Assembly (NCBI RefSeq): GCF_000379465.1
Contig: NZ_KB905389.1
Location: forward strand, 51,049-115,048
Source: Sciscionella marina DSM 45152
GTDB taxonomy: Bacteria > Actinomycetota > Actinomycetes > Mycobacteriales > Pseudonocardiaceae
Direction of reading: 5' to 3'
DNA length: 64,000 nt
The notes beneath the pieces were generated by a model. That model did no database searches and was not told the origin of the DNA. It saw nothing but the letters and a program-made list of their open reading frames with translations. This document shows, in pieces, positions 36,714-45,230 of the stretch (the first letter of the stretch is position 1; each line of letters begins with the position of its first letter). A program made the position numbers and the translations under genes.

Positions 36714-38188
36714 CAGTTCCCGCCTCCGATGAGGAATTGCATCGCGTTCGATTCCTGCTGCGCGCTCAGGCCTGTGGCGCTTCCGTCCGGTTTCTTCTGC
36801 GGTGCAAGCAATCCACTCGGCTGGCTGCCCTGCTTACCCAACAGCGAGGAGAGCACACCGCCGAGTCCATGTGGCTGCTCTTGGGCGATCGGTCCCGGCG
36901 CCGGACGTTGTGGCTGGGCGCCACCGGCGGCACCAGGCGGCGGCTGGTTGAGCGAGGGAATTCCGGTCGCCTTCTTGCCGAGCAGTTCGGGCAGTACGCT
37001 GCCGAGGGTGATGTTGGCGTCGAAACTCAGGTGGGCGCGGAAGTAGTGCGAGATGCCGTCGTAGCCGTTGGTCGTCAATGCCCAGTAGCGCAAGAAGTTC
37101 AATACGTTGCCGAAGTTGTCCGAAAGATCGGTGACCACCGGCCGCGCATTCGAGACCACACCACGAAGGTTCGGGCTCGCGGCACGAAGCTGATCGGCTA
37201 CGGGGCGGGCCTGCTCGAGGAGCTGCTTGGCGTGGTCGAGCACCGGTTCGGCGCTGCCCAGCGCCGGATTCGCGGACGCGGTGAATCCTTGGAGTTCCGC
37301 GCTGATCTGGTCGAGATTGTCCGTTGCCGGGCGCAACGCCCGTAGCGAGGGCGTCGTCTGGCGCGCCGTGGAGGTCAACGTCGAGAGGGTGCGGCTCGCA
37401 TCCGTCAGCGTCGCGGGCAACTGCTCCAGCGTGTCATTCAACTCTCGCTGCCGCGCAGCGGTGACAGCCGTCACCTGATTCGCGGAGGACATCAGGCCGT
37501 CGAGCGATTTCCCGTGGTCGTCGGCGAGTGCCTTGGTCACCGGCCCGAGCTTGTCGACCAGATCGTTTAGCACACCGTTCTGATCGTGCAGGATCCGGGA
37601 GAACTTGCCGGTGTCACGCATCGCCGGTTCGAGCGCGGCGATCGCTTTCCTGGCGTTCTGACCGTTCCCGTCCAGGCCTTCGCCCAGCGTACCGATCAGC
37701 GCGCTCAGCGCATCACCTGTGGGCTGGTCCACCGTGTCGAGCACCTGGTCGAGATCGGTGCTCTGGGCCGTCTGCTTCGTCGGCAACACTTCACCGGGCC
37801 GCAGCGCAGGCGCCGCGTCCGAGCCACGATCGAGGTCAAGATAACGTTCGCCGAGCAGGCTCACTGCCCGGATCGTCGCGTGTGCGTCCGTGTGGATCGG
37901 GTATGCGCTGCTGTCGAGCTTCATCGACACCACGGCCTCATGCGGCTTCGCGAGCCGGATAGCCGAGATGGACCCCACCTTCACCCCGTGCACCTTCACA
38001 TCGCTGCCCTCAAGCAACGGGCTCGCATCGGTGAACTGGGCACGAAGCACTCCGCCCTGCTGATCGGCTGTCGTGCTCACTACCGTCCAGCCGGAGGCCG
38101 CGAGCAAGACCGCGACGACCAGCAGTACCGTTTTTCCGACCGGCATCCGCCGCAGGCCGGGCTTGATACTCGACTTACGTGCGTTCAC
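36713..38188 (-). CDS. MCE-family protein, second of six
   Basis: A 491-residue Mce protein, the longest of the set. The helix (VLLVVAVLLAASGWTVV) is near residues 20-36, the Mce domain has LLEGSDVKVHGVKVGSI, and a long coiled-coil region follows. Residues about 405-470 are a low-complexity Pro/Gly/Gln-rich extension (PPPGAAGGAQPQRPAPG) not seen in its siblings. GTG 38188 overlaps the previous stop as GTGA. Confidence 0.93.
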   Translation of the reverse strand: MNARKSSIKPGLRRMPVGKTVLLVVAVLLAASGWTVVSTTADQQGGVLRAQFTDASPLLEGSDVKVHGVKVGSISAIRLAKPHEAVVSMKLDSSAYPIHTDAHATIRAVSLLGERYLDLDRGSDAAPALRPGEVLPTKQTAQSTDLDQVLDTVDQPTGDALSALIGTLGEGLDGNGQNARKAIAALEPAMRDTGKFSRILHDQNGVLNDLVDKLGPVTKALADDHGKSLDGLMSSANQVTAVTAARQRELNDTLEQLPATLTDASRTLSTLTSTARQTTPSLRALRPATDNLDQISAELQGFTASANPALGSAEPVLDHAKQLLEQARPVADQLRAASPNLRGVVSNARPVVTDLSDNFGNVLNFLRYWALTTNGYDGISHYFRAHLSFDANITLGSVLPELLGKKATGIPSLNQPPPGAAGGAQPQRPAPGPIAQEQPHGLGGVLSSLLGKQGSQPSGLLAPQKKPDGSATGLSAQQESNAMQFLIGGGN

Positions 38189-39414
38189 CGGACTCCCTCC
38201 CCCGCGGCATCGGTCCACGGCTGGCCGGCGAGCGCACCGGGGGACGGCTGCTGTTCGACCTTGAATCCGGGCGGTGTGATGCCAGGGTTGATGTTCACGC
38301 TGCTCAGCCCGACTTGCGCGAGAACCCGCGCGTAATGACCGGTACCCGAGTAGTTCCCCATCGCCGAACCCCAGTTCGACACGAGCCCGGCGAGCTCGGG
38401 AGTGTAGGGCCGGAGAAAGTCCACGGCCGGCGTCAGGTTGGTCACCAGCGAGTTCACCCCGGGAACCACAGCGTGCGCACGGTCGAGCAGACCGGGCGTA
38501 TAGCGCAGCAGTGTGCTCGCCGAGGCCAGTGTCGGGCGCAGCTGCGCGGTCAGGGGACGCAAATCGCTCAGTACCGGTTGAAGGTTCCCCGCCACCGAGG
38601 GAAGCCGATCGGTGGCCGGTTTGAGCTCATCGAGCAGCGGTACCGCCCGGTCGGTGGCAGAAGGTACCGTGTCGAGCGTCGATTTGGCGGTGTCCAGCGT
38701 CCCAGGCAACTTGCGCAGCGTCGCGGCGAGTGCGCCGCGCTGATCGACGGTCGCCGAACTCAGTTGCGAGAGCCGGTCCACGATATCGCGCACCTGTCCG
38801 TCCCGATTAGACAGTGTCGAGAGCATCTGCTCGACCTGCGTCACCAGTGCCTTGATCGCCGGACCGTCGGTCCCCAGGCCTTTGAGTACCTCGCCGAGTG
38901 CACCGAGTGCGGGGCCCGCCGAGCGCACCGTGTCATTGACGTCCTGCTCATGCCCCTTCAGCGTTCCGTCGAGCCGGTTGACCAGCGCGTTGAGCTTGTC
39001 CCGTGTCGGCTTGTCCAGTGCAGCCAACACCTGGTCGATCTCCATCGGCTGGGGCATGCTGCCCGGGATCATCCCCCCACTGGGGATCACTATGTTCGAA
39101 GCGGGACCATCGGTGAGATCCAGGTGCCGTTCCCCTACCAGGGCCTTCCAGCGCACGACCACGCTCGCACCGGCGTGCAGCGGCGTGTGGGAAGAGTCCA
39201 GATCGAGGGTCACCTTCGCCCTGCCGTTCTCGGCCTCGATCGATTCGACGGTTCCTGCCTCGAATCCGTGCATCTGCACGGTTCCCCCGGGGACCAGGTT
39301 CGTCGCCGAAGCCAGCATCACCGTCACCCGATACGAATCGCCGCCGAGGAAGACGAATCCGGCGGCACCGAGCACGACGGCCACCGCGATCACGACAAGC
39401 AGCGTTCTACGCAT
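38185..39414 (-). CDS. MCE-family protein, first of six
   Basis: A 409-residue Mce protein with the helix at the extreme N-terminus (LLVVIAVAVVLGAAGFVFL), Mce domain with NLVPGGTVQMHGFEAGTV, and a long helical part. It starts 2 nt after the ATPase stop. An upstream in-frame extension overlaps the ATPase and is unlikely. First mce gene of the transporter operon. Confidence 0.93.
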   Translation of the reverse strand: MRRTLLVVIAVAVVLGAAGFVFLGGDSYRVTVMLASATNLVPGGTVQMHGFEAGTVESIEAENGRAKVTLDLDSSHTPLHAGASVVVRWKALVGERHLDLTDGPASNIVIPSGGMIPGSMPQPMEIDQVLAALDKPTRDKLNALVNRLDGTLKGHEQDVNDTVRSAGPALGALGEVLKGLGTDGPAIKALVTQVEQMLSTLSNRDGQVRDIVDRLSQLSSATVDQRGALAATLRKLPGTLDTAKSTLDTVPSATDRAVPLLDELKPATDRLPSVAGNLQPVLSDLRPLTAQLRPTLASASTLLRYTPGLLDRAHAVVPGVNSLVTNLTPAVDFLRPYTPELAGLVSNWGSAMGNYSGTGHYARVLAQVGLSSVNINPGITPPGFKVEQQPSPGALAGQPWTDAAGEGVR

Positions 39415-39416
39415 CG

Positions 39417-40301
39417 TCAGTCCATTCCCAACGGGCCGGCCGACTCGCCCGCGAGGAACTGGCGGACGAACGGATCCGAACAAGCGAAGGCCTCCTCGGC
39501 CCCGCTGTAATGCACGACCTCGCCTCGCCAGATCAGGCCCACATAGTCGCTCAACTTCCTCGCGCTCCGAATATCGTGAGTGACCACGAGGTAGGTACCG
39601 CCGTATTCTTTGTGGATATCGAGGATCAAATCGCAGAGCAGACTCGTCCGCACCGGGTCAAGGCCGGAGTCGGGCTCGTCGAAAAGTACGATCTTCGGGT
39701 TCAGCACCAAAGCACGGGCGAATCCGGCGCGTTTACGCATTCCTCCGGAAATCTCGGAGGGCGTCTTGCCGATCGAAGCCTCCAGCCCGACTTCCTTCGC
39801 CCGGCTCATCACGAGCTCCTCGATGTCATCCTCGCTCATATCGGTATGCTTTCGCAACGGGAAGGCTATGTTGTCGTAAAGATTCATAGATCCGAAAAGC
39901 GCACCGTCTTGGAACAGGACGCCGAAATTCTTTCGTATCTCGTAACGTTCGGCTTCCGGAATATTCCAGATGTTCTTCCCGAAGACGATCACCTCACCCT
40001 CATCGGGTTCGAGCAGGCCGACGAGATGTTTGATCAAGACGCTCTTCCCGGTACCCGAAGGACCAAGGATAGTGGTGATCGCGTTATCCTTGAAGTTCAG
40101 CGTCAGATCTTTCATGACCTGAAAATCGCCAAAAGACTTCTTCAAGTTTCGCACCTGCATGGTCGACGGCTCCGGATCCAGCCGCTGATCACCGCGCATG
40201 GCGGCGGAATCTACTTCACCGTTGATCGTTCCGGTGTCGACGCGGTTCCCGTACACTTGTTCCTCCGAAGTGTTCGACTCCTCAGTTGGCAACCGGCGCA
40301 T
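39417..40301 (-). CDS. ABC transporter ATPase, MceG/MlaF type
   Basis: A 294-residue ATPase that powers lipid import through the YrbE permeases. Walker A is GPSGTGKS (80-87), the signature is SGGMRKRAGFARAL, Walker B is IVLFDEPDSGLDP, with a switch His in VVTHD. The first 45 residues are a polar extension, and the C-terminal tail resembles MceG. The ATG overlaps the second YrbE gene by 20 nt. In mycobacteria MceG is encoded away from mce operons; here it lies inside one. Confidence 0.92.
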   Translation of the reverse strand: MRRLPTEESNTSEEQVYGNRVDTGTINGEVDSAAMRGDQRLDPEPSTMQVRNLKKSFGDFQVMKDLTLNFKDNAITTILGPSGTGKSVLIKHLVGLLEPDEGEVIVFGKNIWNIPEAERYEIRKNFGVLFQDGALFGSMNLYDNIAFPLRKHTDMSEDDIEELVMSRAKEVGLEASIGKTPSEISGGMRKRAGFARALVLNPKIVLFDEPDSGLDPVRTSLLCDLILDIHKEYGGTYLVVTHDIRSARKLSDYVGLIWRGEVVHYSGAEEAFACSDPFVRQFLAGESAGPLGMD

Positions 40302-41151
40302 TGACGTTTCCGCCCCAGAGCAACTGGGTCGAAAGGAACGCGATCACGTGGACCAGCACCATGTTCAGCATCATCGATCTCGCAGTATTTCTCCCGACAC
40401 CTACGGGTCCACCGCCCGCGTTGTATCCGTAATAACAGCCGACAAATATGATGGCCGTGGCCATGAGAATGACCTTTATCAGCGCGTACAACAGGTCAAG
40501 CGGATTCTGAAAAAGCCAGAATATGAACGAGTAACCCCCGGACGAGACACCGCCGAGCAGCTGCACGGTCACCAGGTAGCCGCCGATGAAGGAGATCCCG
40601 AGACCGACGACGAACAGAAAAGGGATCGCCAGCCATGCCGCGACCACCCGTGTGCCGACCAGATAGCTCCGGGATTTGACGCCCATGACCTCCAGCGCAT
40701 CGATCTCGTCCGATATACGCATCGAACCGATCTCCGCCACCAGTCCACAGCCGACCTTCGCCGCGAAGATGTAACCGTACATATACGGCGACATTTCCCG
40801 CAGCAGGCACCATGCGTTGAACACACCCGAATAGAGCGGCGCTCCGATCTGATCGAGTACGTATTTTCCTTCCAGGCCGCACTCATAGCCGATGACGAAC
40901 TGCATCAGCCATATAATCAGCCCGCTCGATAGGATGATGATCCCGGTCTGATGAAATATCTCGGGAACGAAATGCCGAAGGTCACCGAACGACCGGACGG
41001 TGCGCCCGGAGAACTTGGCGATCTCACCACCTGTTCCTACGGCTGTACGTACTTTGCCAAGGGCACCGGAGAGCGAGAGTTCGACGTAGTCCTCTCGTGG
41101 ACTCCGGGGTGACCTGCTTTCACGCCCGTTTTGCGAATCGGTAGTCGTCAC
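40282..41151 (-). CDS. YrbE/MlaE-type permease
   Basis: A 289-residue membrane protein with about five helices (IIILSSGLIIWLMQFVIG, IPFLFVVGLGISFIGGYLV, ALIKVILMATAIIFVGC). The conserved cytoplasmic motif EIGSMRISDEIDALEVMGV is intact, as is the GGGPVGVG loop near the C-terminus. The GTG follows AGGTGGA. YrbE pairs form the transmembrane channel of Mce systems. Confidence 0.93.
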   Translation of the reverse strand: MTTTDSQNGRESRSPRSPREDYVELSLSGALGKVRTAVGTGGEIAKFSGRTVRSFGDLRHFVPEIFHQTGIIILSSGLIIWLMQFVIGYECGLEGKYVLDQIGAPLYSGVFNAWCLLREMSPYMYGYIFAAKVGCGLVAEIGSMRISDEIDALEVMGVKSRSYLVGTRVVAAWLAIPFLFVVGLGISFIGGYLVTVQLLGGVSSGGYSFIFWLFQNPLDLLYALIKVILMATAIIFVGCYYGYNAGGGPVGVGRNTARSMMLNMVLVHVIAFLSTQLLWGGNVNAPVAN

Positions 41152-41163
41152 GGCAGTTCCACC

Positions 41164-42003
41164 TCACTTGAATGCCTGCATGCCGGGGTTGAGCCCGAGC
41201 AGGATCGCCGTGAAGACGGCGTTGAAGATCCATGTGGACGCGAAGGCGATCACGACCCCCTGGTTTACCGCACGGCCGACCCCGACCGGACCGCCGGCGG
41301 CACGGTATCCCTTGTAACTGCACACAACCCCGATGATGAGTCCGAACAGTGCAGTTTTCGCTACCGTGGCCCATATATCGGTCGTTGTCGAGTTGGCAAA
41401 GAACAGCGAGAAGAACGAAGCCGCGTCCGCCCCGTGCAGCGGTACCGCTCCTACATAACCGCCGATGACACCGCAGGCGAGGGAGAGCAGATCCATCAGC
41501 GCCGTCACGATCACCATCGCCACTACTCTCGGCACCACGAGCGTCCGTATCGCGTCGACGCCGAGCACTTCCATGGCGTCGATTTCCTCGCGGGTACGCC
41601 GAGCGCCGAGGTCGGCAGTCAAGGCGGTACCGACGACGCCCGCGACGATCATGGCGTCGATCCACGGCCCGAACTCACGAACGCTACCGACCACCATCAG
41701 CGATCCGAGCCGTTCGGGGACACCGAGTAGCGCAAGAAGGTTGCCTGCCTGGATCCCCACGACACCGAGCCCGAACGCCGTGCTGGAGAGAAAAAGGGGA
41801 AACCAGCACAGCTTCAGCGCGTCGAACAGCTGGTTGCGCACTTCACCCCAGTAGCCGACCGGATGCCGCGCGGCCGACCACAGCACCTTGGCGCCGAACC
41901 GGACGATATCGCCGGCATCGGCGAGCGGCGCCGCCACGGCATCCAGGGCCTTACGGATACGTAACGCCCGGCGCCGGCCAAGCGAAACCCTGGAAACGGT
42001 CAA
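41164..42003 (-). CDS. YrbE/MlaE-type permease
   Basis: A 279-residue permease paralogous to the next gene. The signature DLGARRTREEIDAMEVLGVDA and the AAGGPVGVGRAV loop are clear, with helices at about 60-90, 150-175, 215-240 and 250-270. It starts at a TTG preceded by GAGGAG. It and the next gene are 12 nt apart and form the permease heterodimer. Confidence 0.92.
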   Translation of the reverse strand: MTVSRVSLGRRRALRIRKALDAVAAPLADAGDIVRFGAKVLWSAARHPVGYWGEVRNQLFDALKLCWFPLFLSSTAFGLGVVGIQAGNLLALLGVPERLGSLMVVGSVREFGPWIDAMIVAGVVGTALTADLGARRTREEIDAMEVLGVDAIRTLVVPRVVAMVIVTALMDLLSLACGVIGGYVGAVPLHGADAASFFSLFFANSTTTDIWATVAKTALFGLIIGVVCSYKGYRAAGGPVGVGRAVNQGVVIAFASTWIFNAVFTAILLGLNPGMQAFK

Positions 42004-42124
42004 CGCAGGCTCCTCGCTCCTCGCTCCGACATTGCTACAAAGTGAACCCGATCAGAATCTATATTTCCACACGATTACCCCGAAAACCTCCGGCTGTCGG
42101 TCTCGGAACCCCCACATGGAGGTA

Positions 42125-42547
42125 TCACCGCCGCGCCTTTCGCGATCGCATAATAGTTGAAGCAAATCCGCGAAGACCGCCGATGACAATTCCGGTGCAC
42201 ACGGTCAGAGCAACCTGTCCCCCGTGCAGCCCCCCGCCGAGTATCACCAATGGCAACACGAGAAGATATGCCGAAAGCGAGGCAATGGCCCCGTGCAAAA
42301 TCGGCCACTCCGCCTCTCCTATACGCGCGGAAGCCGACACAAAAGCCAAGACGGCGACAGCGATGAGGCAGTACCGGCCGATTGACGGAACGAGATCTGC
42401 CACCAGAGGCTCCGCGAGACCGCCGAGAACGAAAAGGGTGAAACCGCGAGACGCTCCACGCACCAACACGGGCGCATCGACATGTTCCGCCCACGCCATA
42501 AGATCGATACGGTAAAAAGGCCGACGGAGCGCGCCACGATTCATCAT
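42125..42547 (-). CDS. Four-helix membrane protein of unknown function
   Basis: A 140-residue protein with about four hydrophobic segments (LFVLGGLAEPLVADLV, YCLIAVAVLAFVSA, LSAYLLVLPLVILGGGL, ALTVCTGIVIGGLRGFA). No domain is recognised. Its ATG overlaps the response-regulator stop (ATGA), so the two are translationally coupled; 121 bp separate it from the first yrbE gene. It may be a membrane partner for the regulator or a transport accessory; neither is shown. Confidence 0.75.
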   Translation of the reverse strand: MMNRGALRRPFYRIDLMAWAEHVDAPVLVRGASRGFTLFVLGGLAEPLVADLVPSIGRYCLIAVAVLAFVSASARIGEAEWPILHGAIASLSAYLLVLPLVILGGGLHGGQVALTVCTGIVIGGLRGFASTIMRSRKARR

Positions 42548-43221
42548 ATTACGGCCATCTCCTCAAGTAGTCCGTATTGGACAGCACGGGTCACCGTCTT
42601 TGTTCTGGTTCCGGTTCCGAGTTTTCGCATGACCCTGGTGAGGTGATCTTTGACGGTGTATCTGCTCAAATGTATTCTTTCGCCGATTTCGCGATTGGTG
42701 AGACCTTCGGCGACGAGCTCCAGTACAGCGCGTTCGTTCGGGGTCAAGGAAATCTCGGCCTCGCTCAGGTCTTCCGGCACCGCCGTCACATCGATCACGC
42801 TCTGCCCATCCGCCGCGGCGCGGAGCTGCTTTCCCAGCTCCTCGGACGGTGTGCTTTTCAGCAGGAAGCTCCGCGCCCCGGCGTCAAGGGCACTGGCCGC
42901 CGATGTGGGGTCGTCATAACTGGTCAACATGGCGATGTGAACGCCAGGGCTGAGCAGGCGAGCGCTTCGGACGAGATCGACACCTGATAGAGAGCCGAGA
43001 CGCAGGTCTACGACCAACAGATCGATCGTCCGTGAAGTCAGGAATCGTATCGCCTCGGCCGGGTCCAGGAACGCTGCGACGACCTTGATGCCGAAGCGGT
43101 TCGCCAAGCGCGCCAGGCCGTCCAGCACCAGCTGGTGGTCATCGACGAGCACGGCGCGCCGAAGTTGTGCCCCCTGCCCGCCGTGCTCTGCTGCCGCTGC
43201 CTCCGGTGCGAGCCGGTTCAT
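42544..43221 (-). CDS. NarL/LuxR-family response regulator
   Basis: About 225 residues. The receiver domain has AVLVDDHQ near 23-30, phosphoacceptor D72 in VVDLRLG, T100 in MLTSYDD and K122. The C-terminal LuxR helix-turn-helix reads LTPNERAVLELVAEGLTNREIGERI and continues to KDHLTRVMRKLG. ATG 43221 is chosen because the receiver starts soon after it; in-frame starts up to 43413 would add an unstructured extension. Its operon continues into the mce genes, so it may control them. No kinase is adjacent; the sensorless kinase at 22884 is a plausible partner. Confidence 0.85.
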   Translation of the reverse strand: MNRLAPEAAAAEHGGQGAQLRRAVLVDDHQLVLDGLARLANRFGIKVVAAFLDPAEAIRFLTSRTIDLLVVDLRLGSLSGVDLVRSARLLSPGVHIAMLTSYDDPTSAASALDAGARSFLLKSTPSEELGKQLRAAADGQSVIDVTAVPEDLSEAEISLTPNERAVLELVAEGLTNREIGERIHLSRYTVKDHLTRVMRKLGTGTRTKTVTRAVQYGLLEEMAVI

Positions 43222-43424
43222 GACTGGCCACCGGCAGGCCGCACCGGACGAACCAGAGCAATCCGGTATCGCCGCACCGAGAATAGGTCTCGAGCCGGCA
43301 TCGGAACGCCGCAACGGCCCCTGCATCGACGTAATCGGATACTCATCGTCATCGCTCCCACGCCTCATTGCGTACCCGCTGGCCACGCACCGCTGAAGCC
43401 CTCGGGTGGCCAACTGCTACAAAT

Positions 43425-43442
43425 TTTATAGTCAAGATTAAA
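43425..43442. promoter_or_regulatory. Candidate operator, copy A
   Basis: TTTATAGTCAAGATTAAA in an AT-rich gap between the regulator gene and the aldehyde dehydrogenase stop. It shares TTTATAGTC-N-A-N-G-N-TTAAA with 45160-45177 and shows TTTA...TAAA dyad symmetry. Probably upstream of the regulator/mce transcript. Confidence 0.5.
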
Positions 43443-43656
43443 GTAAAAAGCAAGCGCCCTCGGGTTCGGGACGCCGACAGCCGCACCGGAGCCGGACCGT
43501 CCCTTGTTCAGGTACGGGATCGGCGGAACCCGGCGGAATTCGGCGCCCTGGTAGAAATGCCCGCGCTCAGTCCGCCCGGGACCGCCCTTTTCGCCATGGT
43601 CGGCCACCGGGGCTACGGCGCCAATCGCAGCGACAATCAGGAGAACGTGGAGGTAC

Positions 43657-45090
43657 TCAGAAGAATCGGCGCAACAAACGCAGCTTCCGTTCGGTATACG
43701 GCGGGTACAGCAGCGCGGGATCCGGCCTGGACGGTTTCGAGAGCACAGCCTTCCGGTGGCTGAGGGTTTCGAAGCCCCACCGTCCGTGGTAGGCACCGAT
43801 ACCGCTGTCGCCCACACCCCCGAACGGAAGGTTCGGCTCGAGACAATGCATGGCGACGTGGTTGACCACGACACCTCCGGAGCTCGTCGCCTGCAGCACT
43901 CGTTCCCGTTGAGCGTTCGATTTGGTGAATAGGTATATCGCAAGCGGTTTGGGCCGTTCGTTCACAAAACGAACCGAAGAATCCAGTGAGTCCACTGTGA
44001 GCACCGGCAGGATCGGACCGAAGATCTCTTCGGCCATGACCGGAGAGTCCGGCGCCGGATCGAGGATGATCGTCGGCTCGATCCCGAGCGCTGCCGCGTC
44101 ATAGCCGCCCCCGACCACCCGCTCACCGTCCGAACCATCGAGCGCCGCGGTGAGCCGTTCGAACTGCCGCCTGTTCACGATCGGCTGGGTCGAGCAGGAC
44201 TGGTGTGCACGCAAAGCGCGCACCGCCTTCGTCAACTCTTCGAGGAATCGGTCCTGGACAGAGTGCTGCACCAGTACGTAGTCGGGAGCAATACAGGTCT
44301 GCCCGGAGTTCAGCAACTTGACCCAGGCGATCCGCTTCGCGGCAACGGCCAGATTCGCGCTCTCCATGATGATTACCGGGCTTTTGCCGCCAAGTTCCAG
44401 CGTGACCGGAGTCAGGTTCGGTGCGGCGGCTTCCATGATGCGCCTGCCCACCTCGGTTCCACCGGTGAAGAAGACATGGTCAAAGCCTTCACCGATCAAT
44501 GCCTTCGTCAGTTCCGCCTCACCCTGCACCACGGAGTATGCCTGCCGATCGACATACTTCGGCAGCAGATCGGCCAGCAGCCTCGCCGTTGCGGGCGCAT
44601 GTTCCGACGGTTTGATCACCGCACAATTCCCCGCTGCGATCGCGGCTACCAACGGCCCCAGTGTCAGGTAGACCGGGTAGTTCCACGGACCGATGATGAG
44701 CACCGTGCCGAGTGGTTCGTACTCATACCAGCCGCGCCCAGGAAGAGACGTCAACGCGACCGAGGTGCGCCTGCGCTTGACCCAGCGCCGTACTCGCTTG
44801 CGCGCGAACGCGGCCTCCGCTTTGGACGAGGCGATGTCACCGAGCCACGCTTCGCCATAGGGGCGCCCGAGATCCGCATAGAGCGCATCGGCGATCGCCT
44901 TCTCATGCTCTTCGAGCAACCGCTCGACACCGTGAAGCTGCCTGATTCGCCACTGCACATCCCTGGTCTTCGCGGTGGCGAACGTGGCGCGCAGCTTACT
45001 TACCAGTTCTGTCACGGCCGACGAGTCCGGCCGCTGCACGGCTGCGACGGTCGGCGCCTTCGGTGTCCCGCTCGTCAGGTCAGACGTCAC
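43657..45090 (-). CDS. Aldehyde dehydrogenase, class 3-like
   Basis: A 477-residue NAD(P)-dependent aldehyde dehydrogenase. The catalytic Cys266 is in NSGQTCIAP and the general-base Glu in TLELGGKSP. The short N-terminus, WNYPVYLTLGPLVAAIAAGN cofactor segment and C-terminal PPYTERKLRLLRRFF tail match class-3 fatty- or coniferyl-aldehyde dehydrogenases. GTG 45090 follows GGAG. It is divergent from an SDR that would supply the aldehyde; the pair could take an alcohol to an acid for CoA activation. Confidence 0.9.
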   Translation of the reverse strand: MTSDLTSGTPKAPTVAAVQRPDSSAVTELVSKLRATFATAKTRDVQWRIRQLHGVERLLEEHEKAIADALYADLGRPYGEAWLGDIASSKAEAAFARKRVRRWVKRRRTSVALTSLPGRGWYEYEPLGTVLIIGPWNYPVYLTLGPLVAAIAAGNCAVIKPSEHAPATARLLADLLPKYVDRQAYSVVQGEAELTKALIGEGFDHVFFTGGTEVGRRIMEAAAPNLTPVTLELGGKSPVIIMESANLAVAAKRIAWVKLLNSGQTCIAPDYVLVQHSVQDRFLEELTKAVRALRAHQSCSTQPIVNRRQFERLTAALDGSDGERVVGGGYDAAALGIEPTIILDPAPDSPVMAEEIFGPILPVLTVDSLDSSVRFVNERPKPLAIYLFTKSNAQRERVLQATSSGGVVVNHVAMHCLEPNLPFGGVGDSGIGAYHGRWGFETLSHRKAVLSKPSRPDPALLYPPYTERKLRLLRRFF

Positions 45091-45159
45091 TGCTCTGCTC
45101 CTTTGCTACAGCCATCAGGGACCGGTCCGGGCCACCCTTGAAGCGACAGCGTACCGCAC

Positions 45160-45177
45160 TTTATAGTCTACGTTAAA
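45160..45177. promoter_or_regulatory. Candidate operator, copy B
   Basis: TTTATAGTCTACGTTAAA forms the dyad TTTA-N2-GT-N2-AC-N2-TAAA in the 140-bp divergent gap between aldehyde dehydrogenase and SDR. It matches 43425-43442 at 15 of 18 positions. A dimeric repressor here could control both divergent genes. Confidence 0.55.
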
Positions 45178-45230
45178 CAACTGCGATAGCATGCCTACCG
45201 TAAGCGTGGCGTGCAGCGAAAGGAATCTCA

